Part shown: positions 42,757 to 50,360 of the stretch, piece by piece
How positions within the stretch are numbered: position 1 is the stretch's first letter
Layout: each line of letters starts with the position of its first letter
Source: VRUE01 sp033856275
Lineage (GTDB): Bacteria; Actinomycetota; Thermoleophilia; Solirubrobacterales; 70-9
Assembly (NCBI GenBank): GCA_033856275.1
Contig: JAWVFJ010000049.1
Coordinates: forward strand, 1-64,000
Direction of reading: 5' to 3'
Length of the DNA stretch: 64,000 bases
Position numbers and translations under genes: made by a program
The notes under the pieces: model-generated
What the model was told of the DNA's origin: nothing
The model's database searches: none
What the model saw: only the letters and a program-made list of their open reading frames with translations

Positions 42757-44877
42757 GTGCGGGCCTTCGCCAGCAGCACCGAACTCAGCAAGGCAGAGCT
42801 GCTTGAGGCCCCCGTCCACTGGCCAAGGTCAAGCGTCCTCGATGTCCCGCTGCAGGCGCTGGAGGGCGTCGGGCCGAAGCTCGCCGAGGCGGCGGCCGAT
42901 GCGGGTCTGGCGACCGTCGGTGATTTGCTCACGCGCTTTCCCCATCGTCACCGCGATCGCCAACTCGTGCCAGTGGCGAGCCTTGAACCGAAACAGCCGG
43001 CGACGATCGCAGTGGAGGTACTTGGCAATGCCCCCCGTCCCTTCCGCCGCCGCGGCCTCAGCATCCTCAGCGTCAAAGTCGGCGACGAAAGCGGCACGGT
43101 GCGGGCGACCTGGTTCAATCAGCCCTGGCTGGCGCAGAAGCTGACCGCGGGAACGCGGATGCTGCTCACCGGCTCAGCTGACAAACGGGGATTCCGCGTC
43201 TCCGAATACGAGTTCAGCGGCGAGCCCAGCGAGGGCCTGGTCCCGGTCCACCCCGGAACCGAGCAGCTCAAAGCGCAGCGGCTGCGGCAGTGGATGGAGC
43301 AGGCAATTCGCTCGGTCGGGAACGTGCTGGAGCCGTTGCCAGCGCGGCTGCGCGTGCGCCACCGGCTCGCCGGGGCGGCTGATGCGATCAAAGCCGTGCA
43401 CTTCCCCGAGACCGTCGAGGAAGTCGATGTCGCGCGCGAGCGGCTGCGCTTTGAAGAGCTGTTCCTCTACCAGGCGATCCTGGCCACCCGTAAGCGCGCG
43501 CACCGGGTGGCGCGGCCGGCGCCGCGGTTGGGCAAGCCGGGGGAGATGGTCGGCCGCTGGGTCGATTCGCTGCCGTTCGAGCCGACGCGGGACCAGCTCA
43601 AGGCGTTCGATGAGATTGACGGCGACCTCGATTCTGGCGAGCCGATGCAGCGGCTGTTGATGGGCGAGGTGGGTTCGGGCAAGACCGTGGTGGCGCTGTA
43701 CTCGATGCTGCGTGCGCTCGAAGCCGGCTTCCAGGCGGTGCTGATGGCGCCGACAGAGACGCTGGCCGAGCAGCACGCCGTGACGCTGGGCAAGCTGCTC
43801 GCCGAAGAGGCGACGCCGTTTGCGCTGCTCACCGGGGCAACCCCCGCTGCGCGTCGCAAGGAAGCCCTGGAGCGCCTCGCCACGGGCGAGCTGGGCTTGG
43901 TCGTCGGCACGCACGCGTTGATCGAGCCCGACGTGCGCTTTGCCCGCCTCGGTCTCTCCGTGGTCGACGAGCAGCACCGCTTCGGCGTTCGCCAGCGCAA
44001 GGCGCTTGACTCTAAGGGGGTGGAAGGGCTGGCGCCGCACGTCCTGCACATGACCGCGACGCCAATTCCGCGCACCCTCTCGTTGACGGCGTATGGAGAC
44101 CTCGATACGACCGCGCTGCACGAACTGCCTTCAGGCCGCAAGCCAGTGGCGACGCGGATAGTCGAGGAGGACGATCGTGCCGGCGCCTACGAGTTCATCC
44201 GCGGGCAGCTGCGCGCGGGCCGCCAGACCTACGTCGTTTGCCCGCTGGTCGAGGAGTCGGAGAAGATGCAGGGCCGCGCCGCCGAGGTCGAGGCCGAGCG
44301 CCTTGCCGCCGGTGAGCTGCGGGACTTCTCGGTCGGCGTCATCCACGGTCAGATGCGCTCGGCGGAGAAGGCGGCGGCGATGGAGGCGTTCGCCTCCGGT
44401 TACACCGACGTGCTCGTCGCGACCACCGTGATCGAGGTCGGCATCGATGTCGCCAACGCGACCGTGATGGTGATCGAGGGGGCCGAGCGCTACGGCGTCT
44501 CGCAGTTGCACCAACTGCGAGGCCGGGTCGGGCGCGGTGAGCACGAGTCCTGCTGCCTGCTCTTCCCCGAAGAGGCGGGGGGTATGGCGCGGCGACGATT
44601 GAAGGCGGTCGAGCGCGAGAGCGATGGCTTCCGCCTGGCGGAGGTTGACCTTGCCTTGCGCGGCGAGGGCGAGGTGCTGGGCACGCGCCAGCACGGCCTG
44701 CCGCGCTTCGCCGTGGCCGAGCTGCCGGACGACGCGCCGACCCTGGAAGCGGCCCGCGAAGAGGTGCTCGCCCTGCTGCGCGAGCACGGCTCGCTAGGCG
44801 CCCCCGAGCTCGGACCCCTGCTCGAGGCCGCCCGCCGCCGCTTCGGCACCGGCGCCGCCGACCCGATACCACTCTGA
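42757..44877 (+). CDS. recG: ATP-dependent DNA helicase RecG
   Basis: Branch-migration helicase for replication fork reversal and recombination. 706 residues from GTG 42757, 2 bases after fakA: N-terminal wedge/OB domain (GVGPKLAEAAADAGLATV, TAGTRMLLTGSADKRGFRV), Walker A MGEVGSGKTVVA, the DExH box as VVDEQHRFGVRQ, MTATPIPRTL and the C-terminal TTVIEVGIDVANATVMVIEG with QLRGRVGRG. GTG 42730 would overlap fakA and lacks homology, so it is not preferred. Confidence 0.96.
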   Translation: MRAFASSTELSKAELLEAPVHWPRSSVLDVPLQALEGVGPKLAEAAADAGLATVGDLLTRFPHRHRDRQLVPVASLEPKQPATIAVEVLGNAPRPFRRRGLSILSVKVGDESGTVRATWFNQPWLAQKLTAGTRMLLTGSADKRGFRVSEYEFSGEPSEGLVPVHPGTEQLKAQRLRQWMEQAIRSVGNVLEPLPARLRVRHRLAGAADAIKAVHFPETVEEVDVARERLRFEELFLYQAILATRKRAHRVARPAPRLGKPGEMVGRWVDSLPFEPTRDQLKAFDEIDGDLDSGEPMQRLLMGEVGSGKTVVALYSMLRALEAGFQAVLMAPTETLAEQHAVTLGKLLAEEATPFALLTGATPAARRKEALERLATGELGLVVGTHALIEPDVRFARLGLSVVDEQHRFGVRQRKALDSKGVEGLAPHVLHMTATPIPRTLSLTAYGDLDTTALHELPSGRKPVATRIVEEDDRAGAYEFIRGQLRAGRQTYVVCPLVEESEKMQGRAAEVEAERLAAGELRDFSVGVIHGQMRSAEKAAAMEAFASGYTDVLVATTVIEVGIDVANATVMVIEGAERYGVSQLHQLRGRVGRGEHESCCLLFPEEAGGMARRRLKAVERESDGFRLAEVDLALRGEGEVLGTRQHGLPRFAVAELPDDAPTLEAAREEVLALLREHGSLGAPELGPLLEAARRRFGTGAADPIPL

Positions 44878-44880
44878 GGC

Positions 44881-44924
44881 GTGTCTGACCTAACCCCCTA
44901 TATCTCGTGGCTTAAGTCAGACAC
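44881..44924. terminator. Stem-loop after recG
   Basis: GTGTCTGAC (44881-44889) and GTCAGACAC (44916-44924) form a perfect 9-bp stem with a 26-base loop, 3 bases after the recG stop. No U-tract follows. It may end recG transcription or separate it from rsmD. Confidence 0.6.
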
Positions 44925-44936
44925 CCCCCTGGGGGG
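44924..44936 (+). promoter_or_regulatory. Shine-Dalgarno of rsmD in a C6-T-G6 palindrome
   Basis: CCCCCCTGGGGGG lies directly before ATG 44937 and 6 bases before the preferred GTG 44943. The G-tract would serve as the ribosome binding site, and the adjacent C-tract could pair with it (about 5 bp with a triloop), hiding it. This suggests translational control of rsmD. Confidence 0.55.
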
Positions 44937-44942
44937 ATGCCT

Positions 44943-45485
44943 GTGCGGGTGATTGCGGGAGAGCTTGGAGGTCAGCTCCTGGTCGCACCGCGTGGCTGGA
45001 AGGTGCGACCGACCTCCGACCGCGCCCGCGAGGCGATCTTTTCGGTGCTCGGCGCCAGGGTCGAGGGCGCCCGCGTGCTCGACCTCTACTGCGGTACGGG
45101 AGCACTGGCGATCGAGGCGCTCTCGCGCGGCGCCGCCCGCGCCACTCTGGTCGACCGCGACACCCGCGCCGCCCTCGGCAACGTCGAGCGGCTCGGCCTC
45201 GCCGAGCGGATCGAGCTCGTCCGCACCGACGTCTCGCACTGGCTCGGAGGCGGGGAGGACGGCCAGAGTCGCAGCTTCGACCTCGTCTTCCTCGACGCCC
45301 CTTATAGACTCGCCGACCGCGTGGGGCAGGAACTCGATACCCGGTTGCCGGGCCTCCTTGCCGAGGGGGGGCGGGCGATCGTCGAGAGCGGCGCGCGCCG
45401 GCCATTGCGCATCGACTCGCTGCCGCGCCTGCGCCAGCGCCGCTACGGCGCCGCCGACGTCTCGATCTACGGAAGCGCTGACTGA
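44943..45485 (+). CDS. rsmD: 16S rRNA (guanine(966)-N(2))-methyltransferase
   Basis: SAM-dependent methyltransferase acting on 16S rRNA G966. 180 residues beginning VRVIAGELGGQLLVAPRGW, matching the usual family start MRVIAG, so GTG 44943 is chosen over ATG 44937. Motif I is VLDLYCGTGALAIEALSRGA and the catalytic-type LVFLDAPYRLADRV follows. The G-rich Shine-Dalgarno spacing (6 bases) also favours 44943. It overlaps coaD by one base, the usual rsmD-coaD arrangement. Confidence 0.95.
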   Translation: MRVIAGELGGQLLVAPRGWKVRPTSDRAREAIFSVLGARVEGARVLDLYCGTGALAIEALSRGAARATLVDRDTRAALGNVERLGLAERIELVRTDVSHWLGGGEDGQSRSFDLVFLDAPYRLADRVGQELDTRLPGLLAEGGRAIVESGARRPLRIDSLPRLRQRRYGAADVSIYGSAD

Positions 45486-45985
45486 TGGCGGAGCGGGACG
45501 GGACAGTCGTCTGTCCGGGCAGCTACGACCCGGTTACCAACGGACACATCGACATCATCACCCGCAGCTCCGAGGTCTTCGAGCGCGTCGTCGTCGGCAT
45601 CGTCAACAACCCGATGCGCAAGGACAAGACCCTGTTCACGGCAGAGGAGCGCCGCGGGCTGATCGAAGAAGCAACCGCCGGCCTCGGCAACGTCGAGGCG
45701 AAGATCTTTTCCAACCTGCTGGTCGAGTTCGCGCGGGAATCGGGAGCGAGGGCGATCGTCAAGGGCCTGCGGGCGATCTCTGACTTCGAGTACGAGTTCG
45801 AGATGGCCCAGCTCAACCGCAAGCTAGATCCCGGGATCGAGAGCATCTACATGATCGCCTCGCCGCAGTACAGCTTCCTTTCCTCGACCGGGGTGAAGGA
45901 AATGGCCACCTTCGGCGGCGACGTATCCGACCTCGTCCCGGCCCCCGTTGCCGCCGCGATGGCGCAACGCCTGGGCGACAGGTAG
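45485..45985 (+). CDS. coaD: Phosphopantetheine adenylyltransferase
   Basis: Fourth step of coenzyme A synthesis. 166 residues, typical length. The nucleotidylyltransferase motif is VVCPGSYDPVTNGHIDII (T/HxGH-type, with NGH), and FLSSTGVKEMATFGGDVSDL is the conserved C-terminal segment. KGLRAISDFEYEFEMAQLNR is also diagnostic. The ATG overlaps the rsmD stop by one base. A weak 7-bp stem-loop (GGCTTTT 45985-45991 with AAAAGCC 46023-46029) lies after the stop. Confidence 0.96.
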   Translation: MAERDGTVVCPGSYDPVTNGHIDIITRSSEVFERVVVGIVNNPMRKDKTLFTAEERRGLIEEATAGLGNVEAKIFSNLLVEFARESGARAIVKGLRAISDFEYEFEMAQLNRKLDPGIESIYMIASPQYSFLSSTGVKEMATFGGDVSDLVPAPVAAAMAQRLGDR

Positions 45986-46088
45986 GCTTTTCCGGCGCGG
46001 CGCGAGTGGGCAAGAGCTTGCAAAAAGCCGAGGAAATAACCGGTTCTTCACCGAAGATGCCTTTGACACGTAGGCTTACGACCTTCTG

Positions 46089-46574
46089 ATGGACGTTCTC
46101 GTTCTAATAGACAAGCTCGACGATGTGGTTCACAACGCCCGGCCGGTGCCGCTCACCGACCAGGTTCGCGTTGACCGCGAGGAGATCTACGACCTGCTCG
46201 ACCAGATGCGGGCGACGATCCCCGAGGAGATCAAGCAGGCGCGCTGGATCGTCAAGGAGCGCCAGGAGATGTTGGCCGAGGCCAAGCGCGAGGCGGAGCG
46301 GATCGTGCGCGAGGCGCGCGAGCAGCAGGCTCGCTTGATCTCCGACGAGGAGGTCACCAAGCAGGCCGAGCGGGCGGCTGATGAGATCGTCGAGGACGCG
46401 CGGGCGCGCGAGCGGGAGATCCGCCTCGGCGCCGAGGACTACGCGGACGAGATCCTCAACACGCTTGAGGTGAATCTTCAGAAGTTCCTCGCTGCTGTGC
46501 AGCGGGGCAGGGATCGGCTGGCTGGGCGGGATGAAGAGCAGCAGCCGGTGCCGGATCTCGACGAGCAGGAGTAG
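46089..46574 (+). CDS. SepIVA-like / DivIVA-related coiled-coil protein
   Basis: 161 residues; N-terminal helix-like segment MDVLVLIDKLDDVVHNARPV followed by a long coiled coil (KQARWIVKERQEMLAEAKRE, REAREQQARLISDEEVTKQA) and an acidic tail. Position between coaD and yceD/rpmF and the overall sequence match mycobacterial SepIVA (Rv2927c family), a septation factor related to DivIVA. It is expected to act at the division site in the cytoplasm. The assignment rests on position plus overall character. It ends just before family A copy A1, convergent with a methyltransferase gene. Confidence 0.82.
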   Translation: MDVLVLIDKLDDVVHNARPVPLTDQVRVDREEIYDLLDQMRATIPEEIKQARWIVKERQEMLAEAKREAERIVREAREQQARLISDEEVTKQAERAADEIVEDARAREREIRLGAEDYADEILNTLEVNLQKFLAAVQRGRDRLAGRDEEQQPVPDLDEQE

Positions 46575-46591
46575 CGCAGCGGCGTAGGCGG

Positions 46592-46705
46592 GCGAGGAGT
46601 CGGGCACCCCTCCTCTCTCAACTTTTTCGGTGGGACGGCGGTGGCGGCCCGAGACTGGATTGCCGAAAAAGTACAAGCCGTTCGGAGGGGTGCCCGACCC
46701 CTCGC
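46592..46705 (+). repeat. Nested hairpin element family A, copy A1
   Basis: Outer arms 46592-46613 and 46684-46705 pair over 22 bases with one mismatch. The 63-base core 46618-46680 carries the inner inverted repeat ACTTTTTCGG/CCGAAAAAGT and matches A2 and A3 without gaps. The right arm abuts the stop of the minus-strand methyltransferase gene; the left arm starts 17 bases after the SepIVA-like stop, so it may terminate both. Confidence 0.9.
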
Positions 46706-47200
46706 TCAGTACGTCGCAGCTACTACGGCGAGATTTTCGGCCTGCCAGGTGACTTTGCCGCCCGAGCAGTCGAGTAGGGCTTGGAGCTTGGCTGGCTCGA
46801 AGACGTCGCCTACTACGAAGGAGCGGGAGTGGTCTCGGACTCGGCGGCAGAGGGCTTGGAGTTGGTCGTCGCTCAGTTGGTTTAGGGAGAGGACCGCGAT
46901 TACCAGGTCCCAGGGGCCATCGGGGAGGGGATCCTCCATGCGGGCCAGCTGGACGTCGTCGTAGGACTGGCGGGCGCGGAAGACCATGTCGGGGCTGGAG
47001 TCGAGGCCGACGACCCAGGCGTCGGGATGGGCCTCGATCAGGCGGCGGGTCGTCTCACCTGTGCCCATGCCGAGCTCGAGTACCCGCTCCGGAGGGAAGG
47101 GGATCGCCGCGATCGCCTGTTCTTGCAGCTCGTCGTAGCGGGGGATCTGGGTGCGGATCCGCTCCAGGTAGATCTCGGGTGTCCAGTCGAATTGACCCAT
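46706..47200 (-). CDS. Class I SAM-dependent methyltransferase
   Basis: 164 residues. Motif I is VLELGMGTGETTRRLIEAHP, followed by the acidic-loop Asp in VVGLDSSPDMVFRARQSY and a motif IV-like DLVIAVLSLNQLSDDQLQ. The substrate is unknown; the fold resembles small-molecule methyltransferases such as those acting on tetrapyrroles or aminoacids, but no specific family is recognised. It is on the opposite strand to all its neighbours and bracketed by A1 and, across yceD, A2, suggesting an inserted segment. ATG 47200 is a simple start. Confidence 0.82.
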   Translation of the reverse strand: MGQFDWTPEIYLERIRTQIPRYDELQEQAIAAIPFPPERVLELGMGTGETTRRLIEAHPDAWVVGLDSSPDMVFRARQSYDDVQLARMEDPLPDGPWDLVIAVLSLNQLSDDQLQALCRRVRDHSRSFVVGDVFEPAKLQALLDCSGGKVTWQAENLAVVAATY

Positions 47201-47257
47201 TCCGTAATCTCGTCAGAGGCTGCCATCGTAAGCCCGGCTGAAGCGGAGGAGCGTTCC

Positions 47258-47776
47258 ATGGCCCAAGCGTCAACGATCATCGATCTCGCGCGGCTGTCGC
47301 TGTCCCACGGCGAGGGGAGGCGCCTCGATGTCCCAGTACGGCTGGAACCGCTAGAGCTGGCGGGCCAGGCCTACGTCTCGCCTGACTCCGTGCCGGTGCG
47401 GCTCGACGTCTCCCGGCCCAGCGGCGGCTACGCCTTCCGCCTCCGCTTCCCGGTCCGCATCGAGGGGCCCTGCATGCGCTGCCTGGAGGGTGCCGTGCTG
47501 GAGGCTGAGGTCGATGCCCGCGAGGTGGCCCAGGAAAACACCGACGATGAGGAGCTGCTCAGCCCCTATGTCGAGGACGACGAGCTCGACTTGGGCCGCT
47601 GGGCCCATGACGCCGCCATCCTTGCGATCCCAACTCAGTTCTTTTGCCGTCCCGATTGCGCCGGCCTCTGCCCGGTCTGCGGCGAGTCGCTCAACGATGC
47701 CGACCCGGCCGAGCACGAACACGAGACGGAGCCGGACCCCCGCTGGGCAAAGCTCAAGGAGCTGAAGCTGGAGTAG
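47258..47776 (+). CDS. yceD: DUF177/YceD family protein (23S rRNA accumulation)
   Basis: 172 residues with the family block PVRIEGPCMRCLEGAVLEAE and the metal-type C-terminal CRPDCAGLCPVCGESLNDAD, as in actinobacterial members. YceD homologues lie before rpmF in most bacteria and affect rRNA accumulation or ribosome assembly. The ATG at 47258 has GGAGGA about 7 bases upstream. The open frame upstream to 47027 crosses the methyltransferase gene and is incidental. It ends 12 bases before the family A copy A2. Confidence 0.9.
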   Translation: MAQASTIIDLARLSLSHGEGRRLDVPVRLEPLELAGQAYVSPDSVPVRLDVSRPSGGYAFRLRFPVRIEGPCMRCLEGAVLEAEVDAREVAQENTDDEELLSPYVEDDELDLGRWAHDAAILAIPTQFFCRPDCAGLCPVCGESLNDADPAEHEHETEPDPRWAKLKELKLE

Positions 47777-47788
47777 TGGCAGGGATCG

Positions 47789-47900
47789 CGGAGGGTCGGG
47801 CACCCCTCCGCACTCAACTTTTTCGGTGGGGCGGCTGGGGCCGTCCGAGATTGGATTGCCGAAAAAGTACAAGCCGTGCAGAGGGGTGCCCGACCCTCCG
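47789..47900 (+). repeat. Nested hairpin element family A, copy A2
   Basis: Arms 47789-47808 and 47881-47900 pair perfectly over 20 bases and extend to 25 with one mismatch. The 63-base core at 47814-47876 is colinear with A1 and A3. The arm sequence GTCGGGCACCCCTCC is shared with A1. It lies between yceD and rpmF, both on the plus strand, 12 bases after the yceD stop. Confidence 0.9.
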
Positions 47901-47927
47901 TTGAACCGCTACCATGCGCCACTGCTT

Positions 47928-48140
47928 ATGGCTGTCCCGAAGAAGAGAACTTCCAGTGCGCGTCGAGACAAGCGGCGCGCCAACCACAAGGCCGGCAAGG
48001 CCCGGCTCAATCAGTGTCCCCGCTGCCACAGCCCGCGATTGCCGCACCGCGTCTGCCCGACCTGCGGTACTTACGCCGGTCGCGAGGTGATCAAACACCC
48101 GATCGCCGAGCCAACGGCGCCTTCCCCAGACGCTGAGTAG
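47928..48140 (+). CDS. rpmF: 50S ribosomal protein L32
   Basis: 70 residues. MAVPKKRTSSARRDKRRANH is the universal L32 start and fixes ATG 47928 although the frame is open upstream through A2. The zinc motif CPRCHSPRLPHRVCPTCG holds four cysteines. It is followed 2 bases later by plsX, the standard rpmF-plsX link that ties ribosome and membrane synthesis. The C-terminal PTAPSPDAE tail is short and acidic. Confidence 0.96.
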   Translation: MAVPKKRTSSARRDKRRANHKAGKARLNQCPRCHSPRLPHRVCPTCGTYAGREVIKHPIAEPTAPSPDAE

Positions 48141-48142
48141 CG

Positions 48143-49174
48143 ATGCCGGGAGGCGTCACCGTCGCCCTCGATGGCTTTGGGGCGGAGCAGGGCTTCGGGA
48201 CCCTCGCCCAGGGAGCGCGTCTCGCCGTCGTTGACGGGATTCGCCTGCGTGTCTTTGGTCCGCCGGAGGAGCTCGGCTTGGACGGGACTGAGGGAATTGA
48301 GGTCGTGCCCACCTCGGAGTGGATCGCCAACGAGGAGGATCCGGTCACGGCGGTGCGGGCGAAGGCGGATGCCTCCGTCGTTCGCGCTGCCGTCGACGTC
48401 GCCGAGGGCCGTTCAGCCGCGCTGGTCAGTTCCGGCTCGACTGGGGCCACGATGGCCGCGGCAACCTTCCGCCTCAAGCGGATGAAGGGAGTGCAGCGGC
48501 CCGCCCTCGCCGTGCGGCTCCCCGTCCCCGGCAAGCCGGTCCTCTTCCTCGACGTCGGCGCCAACGTCGAGGTGCGCGCGCAGCACCTGGTTCAGTTCGC
48601 CTTCCTCGGCGCCGCCTTCAGCGAAGCGGTGCTCGGCGTCGAGCGGCCGCGCGTCGGTCTGCTCTCGGTCGGCGAGGAGGCGGGCAAGGGCCGCGAGGAA
48701 GTCGTCGCCGCCAACGAGGTCCTTTCCCTTGCCAAGGGCATCGACTTCGTCGGCAACGTCGAGGGCCGCGACCTGCCGGCCGATGCCGCCGACGTCGTCG
48801 TCACCGACGGCTTCACCGGCAACGTCTCGCTGAAGCTGATGGAGGGGACCGCGAAGGCCGTCACCGGCGCGATCCGCGGCGCCGCCCGCTCCAACCCGTT
48901 CGCCGCCCTCGGCGGCATCCTGATGCGCCCGGCGCTCGGTGGCCTGCGCCGCGAGCTGCATCCGGACGCCACCGGCGGCGCGATCTTGCTCGGCTTGCGC
49001 GGGATCGCGGTGGTCGGCCACGGCAGCTCGGGGGCGGAGGGGATTGCCAATGCGATCCGCCTCGCCGCCCGCTGCATCGAGGTCGACGCCATCGGTCGCA
49101 CCGCCGAGTTGCTGCGTGAGGGCGGTGCCCGACGCGGCGAGCTCGCCGATCGTGCCGAGGCGAGCGGAGCGTGA
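48143..49174 (+). CDS. plsX: Phosphate acyltransferase PlsX
   Basis: Converts acyl-ACP to acyl phosphate, the first step of phospholipid synthesis through PlsY. 343 residues, ALVSSGSTGATMAAATFRL (family SAGNTGA equivalent), LFLDVGANVEVRAQHLVQFA and VVTDGFTGNVSLKLMEGTAK are diagnostic. The N-terminal block is VALDGFGAEQG where most PlsX proteins have DAMGGD; that divergence is noted as odd. ATG 48143 follows rpmF by 2 bases. acpP follows, matching the plsX-acpP order. Confidence 0.93.
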   Translation: MPGGVTVALDGFGAEQGFGTLAQGARLAVVDGIRLRVFGPPEELGLDGTEGIEVVPTSEWIANEEDPVTAVRAKADASVVRAAVDVAEGRSAALVSSGSTGATMAAATFRLKRMKGVQRPALAVRLPVPGKPVLFLDVGANVEVRAQHLVQFAFLGAAFSEAVLGVERPRVGLLSVGEEAGKGREEVVAANEVLSLAKGIDFVGNVEGRDLPADAADVVVTDGFTGNVSLKLMEGTAKAVTGAIRGAARSNPFAALGGILMRPALGGLRRELHPDATGGAILLGLRGIAVVGHGSSGAEGIANAIRLAARCIEVDAIGRTAELLREGGARRGELADRAEASGA

Positions 49175-49264
49175 TAGGAACCCGGCTGTGAGCGCTCCAA
49201 TCGGCACGGTGATCGCCGGTCATTCGAATCCGTGGCGATTGGTGCGCGAATGGAAGGTTTTGCC

Positions 49265-49510
49265 ATGAGCCGCGAGGAAGTACTCAACCTGGTGCGCAAC
49301 CACCTTGCCGAGGAGCTCGAGTTCGACGCCGCCAAGATCACCGAGGCGAGCCGCTTCAAGGAGGACCTCGACGCCGACTCGCTCGACCTCTACGAGCTGG
49401 TGATGGAGCTGGAGGACACCTACGGGATCTCCGTCTCCGAGGAGCAGGCCGCCAAGATCGCGACCGTCGGCGACGCGGTTGACTTCGTGCTCGAGCACGC
49501 CCCGGCGTGA
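49265..49510 (+). CDS. acpP: Acyl carrier protein
   Basis: 81-residue carrier for fatty acid synthesis. The phosphopantetheine serine lies in DADSLDLYELVMELEDTYG (DSL motif). ATG 49265 has GGAAGG about 9 bases upstream and gives the standard N terminus; GTG 49232 would add 11 residues. High acidity and small size agree with ACP. It is followed by a nested stem-loop and rnc. Confidence 0.95.
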   Translation: MSREEVLNLVRNHLAEELEFDAAKITEASRFKEDLDADSLDLYELVMELEDTYGISVSEEQAAKIATVGDAVDFVLEHAPA

Positions 49511-49520
49511 GACGCCAATT

Positions 49521-49601
49521 CCGCCCACTTCCTCTGCTTTTGCGAGCGTCGAAAGAATCAGATATGCATCGCCGCTCGCTTCCGCGGTCGGAAGTGGGCG
49601 G
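49521..49601. terminator. Nested stem-loop between acpP and rnc
   Basis: CCGCCCACTTCC (49521-49532) pairs with GGAAGTGGGCGG (49590-49601). Inside, GCGAGCG (49542-49548) pairs with CGCTCGC (49573-49579), so the structure is two-tiered like families A and B. The loop holds ATCAGATATGCA, also found near 23957. It ends 11 bases before the rnc start. Confidence 0.65.
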
Positions 49602-49612
49602 GTGATTTGGGG

Positions 49613-50284
49613 ATGAGCGATCTTGCGGGCCTGATCGCCGAACTCCCGGAGGATTTGCGCCGCCAGGCGTTGACCCACTCCTCTTGGAGTGAGGTGCGGG
49701 CCGAGTCCTACGAGCGCCTCGCCTACCTCGGCGACAGCGTGCTCGCCCTTGCCGTTGCGCGCCAGTTGATTGAGCGCTTCCCCGATGTCGACGCCGGCGG
49801 CCTGACCAAGATCCACAACCAGGCGGTCAGCGGCGTCTCCTGCGCGGAGGTCGGGCGCGAGCTGGGTGTGCCGGAGATGCTGCGCGCCAACGAGCCGGAG
49901 AAGATGCCGGTCGGCATTCCGGCCGAGGTTCTGCTCAGCGGCGAGCGGCCCCTGCCGGAGGCGACCGAGGCCCTGATCGGCGCTTGCTTCCTCGCCTTCG
50001 GCTTCGAACGCGTGGCCAGCGCCGTCGCTGCCGCCTTTGAGCCGCGGATCGAGCACGCCGCCGAGACCAGAATCGATTTCAAGTCGGCGCTGCAGGAGTT
50101 GCTCGCGCGCCGGCACCTGCACGTAAGCTACGACGTGAGTGAGGAATCCGGCCCGCCACACCGGCGGACGTTCGCGGTAGCGGCGATCGTCGATGGCGAA
50201 CGTGTCGGCCAAGGGGAGGGCCGGAGTAAGAAGGCAGCCGAGCAAGCCGCGGCCGAGCAGGCGTTGAAACGGCTTGGGGATTGA
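49613..50284 (+). CDS. rnc: Ribonuclease III with non-standard metal-site residues
   Basis: Double-strand-specific endoribonuclease for rRNA processing. 223 residues from ATG 49613 with an RNase III domain (1-140) and a C-terminal dsRNA-binding domain (DFKSALQELLARRHLHVSYD, GEGRSKKAAEQAAAEQALKR). In the signature YERLAYLGDS, the position of the usual second Glu (ERLEFLGD; E41 in E. coli) is Ala37, while D41 is kept. In PEATEALIGA, E116 stands where Asp (E. coli D114) is normal and E119 is kept. A TTG two codons upstream is an alternative start. It may have reduced or altered activity, or may represent a lineage variant. Confidence 0.92.
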   Translation: MSDLAGLIAELPEDLRRQALTHSSWSEVRAESYERLAYLGDSVLALAVARQLIERFPDVDAGGLTKIHNQAVSGVSCAEVGRELGVPEMLRANEPEKMPVGIPAEVLLSGERPLPEATEALIGACFLAFGFERVASAVAAAFEPRIEHAAETRIDFKSALQELLARRHLHVSYDVSEESGPPHRRTFAVAAIVDGERVGQGEGRSKKAAEQAAAEQALKRLGD

Positions 50285-50360
50285 AGTTGATCGTCGCGTC
50301 CGACTCGCTCGCGAGGCTTGGCAGCCGAGGGTTTAGAGACCGGGGCCGGAGAGAGAACGC

